A DNA stretch of 14,419 bases, taken from positions 1 through 14,419 of the forward strand of contig JANXZT010000555.1 of assembly GCA_025355395.1 (NCBI GenBank). The letters run 5' to 3'. The translations under genes and the position numbers were made by a program. The DNA comes from Betaproteobacteria bacterium (lineage in GTDB: Bacteria; Pseudomonadota; Gammaproteobacteria; Burkholderiales; Casimicrobiaceae). Numbering within the stretch: position 1 is the stretch's first letter; every line of letters starts with the position of its first letter. Positions 13,656 to 14,419 of the stretch are shown in pieces. The notes under the pieces are model-generated. The model was not told the origin of the DNA, did no database searches, and saw nothing but the letters and a program-made list of their open reading frames with translations.

Positions 13656-14419
13656 TCAATCCCAGCGTACCAGTCCGCTCCACGCGGTCACCAAAATCGC
13701 CACCCCGAAGGCGATCCGATACCACGCGAACGGCACGAAGTCGTGATGGCTCACGTAGCGGATGAGCCAGCGCACGCACGCGAACGCGGAGAGAAAGGCA
13801 GCCACGAAGCCCACGGCGAATACCGGCAAATCGGCGGTTCCCAATAACCCGCGGTTCTTGACCAGCTCGTAGCCGGTTGCAGCGAAGAGGGTCGGGATCG
13901 CCAGGAAAAAGGAAAACTCGGTGGCGGCGGTGCGCGAAAGGCCGAACAGCATGCCGCCGATGATGGTTGCACCCGAGCGCGAAGTGCCCGGAACCAGCGC
14001 GAGGCATTGGGCAAAGCCGACCTTCAGCGCATCGGTCCAGCGCATATCGTCGACGCGATCGATCCGTGCGGCTTTCACGTTGCGTGCCTGCCGGCGTTCG
14101 GCCCACAGGATCACGAGCGCGCCGACGATGAACGCCGCCGCCACCGGGATCGGTGCAAAAAGATGCGCCTTGATCGCTTTGCCGAAAGCGAGGCCGAGAA
14201 AGGCCGCCGGCAAGAATGCCACGATCACGTTCAGGGCAAAGCGCTGCGATCGGCGATCGCTCGCGAGGCCGCTCAACACGCTCACGATGCGCGCGCGGTA
14301 TTCCCAGACCACCGCGAGTATCGCGCCGGCCTGAATCACGATCTCGAAGACCTTGGCAGAATCGCCGGTGTAGCCGACCAGCGACCCGGCCACGATGAGG
14401 TGGCCGGTGCTCGACACCG
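13656..14419 (-). CDS. uppP: Undecaprenyl-diphosphate phosphatase (UppP/BacA), N-terminus cut by window edge
   Basis: This integral membrane enzyme removes a phosphate from undecaprenyl diphosphate to recycle the lipid carrier for peptidoglycan and other wall polymers, and its overexpression gives bacitracin resistance. The visible 254 codons begin inside the first conserved motif, VSSTGHLI (about 14417-14394), so the true start lies off the right edge; the GTG at 14417 is the Val of that motif. The second motif, PGTSRSGAT (13991-13965), carries the Ser and Arg of the active site. Several membrane helices and the family C-terminus (FAWYRIAFGVAILVTAW) are present, and the protein ends in RWD. 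Family length is about 270-280, so roughly 20-25 residues are missing. It is a housekeeping gene unrelated to the catabolic cluster. Confidence 0.96.
   Translation of the reverse strand, partial: VSSTGHLIVAGSLVGYTGDSAKVFEIVIQAGAILAVVWEYRARIVSVLSGLASDRRSQRFALNVIVAFLPAAFLGLAFGKAIKAHLFAPIPVAAAFIVGALVILWAERRQARNVKAARIDRVDDMRWTDALKVGFAQCLALVPGTSRSGATIIGGMLFGLSRTAATEFSFFLAIPTLFAATGYELVKNRGLLGTADLPVFAVGFVAAFLSAFACVRWLIRYVSHHDFVPFAWYRIAFGVAILVTAWSGLVRWD

Noticed and set aside
14415..14417. GTG as the start codon of uppP
   Set aside because: It encodes the residue just before SSTGH in the first conserved motif, so the real N-terminus must lie outside the window.

Overview
The window looks like chromosomal DNA of a GC-rich betaproteobacterium (Burkholderiales/Rhodocyclales-like). 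This rests on protein style, dense head-to-tail operons, and intergenic REP-like repeats of the form GTCATTCCC..GCGGGAATCC. No rRNA, tRNA, phage, IS element or CRISPR is visible, and the taxon call is inference only.

Layout. (1) Positions 1-2611, minus strand: a tight operon of a TetR-family regulator, a small B12-binding mutase subunit and a large acyl-CoA mutase subunit. The large subunit is cut by the left window edge. (2) Positions 2612-2855: a divergent control region with two dyads. (3) Positions 2856-11538, plus strand: a long-chain-type acyl-CoA synthetase, the ATPase and two permeases of a branched-chain-amino-acid-type (HAAT) ABC importer (livG, livH, livM), its periplasmic binding protein, the second ATPase (livF), and a divergent PaaK-like adenylate-forming ligase. 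(4) Positions 11591-12247: a Crp-type regulator. (5) Positions 12479-12733: an 84-residue single-pass membrane protein of unknown function. (6) Positions 12788-13326, minus strand: a gabD-type aldehyde dehydrogenase remnant that has lost its catalytic core. (7) Positions 13363-13514: a cluster of REP-like repeats. (8) Positions 13656-14419, minus strand: uppP, undecaprenyl-diphosphate phosphatase, cut by the right edge.

How the genes may work together. Regions 1-3 read as one catabolic system. A periplasmic binding protein captures an organic acid, the LivGHMF-type transporter imports it, one or both ligases convert it to a CoA thioester, and the adenosylcobalamin-dependent mutase rearranges the carbon skeleton of that thioester or of a later intermediate. 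The TetR protein is a natural candidate for the acyl-CoA-responsive repressor. The substrate is unknown.

The main clue is in the mutase. At the positions that separate methylmalonyl-, isobutyryl- and 2-hydroxyisobutyryl-CoA mutases it carries a different set (Leu86, Ile113, Asn203), judged by hand alignment from memory. It may therefore act on a different acyl-CoA.
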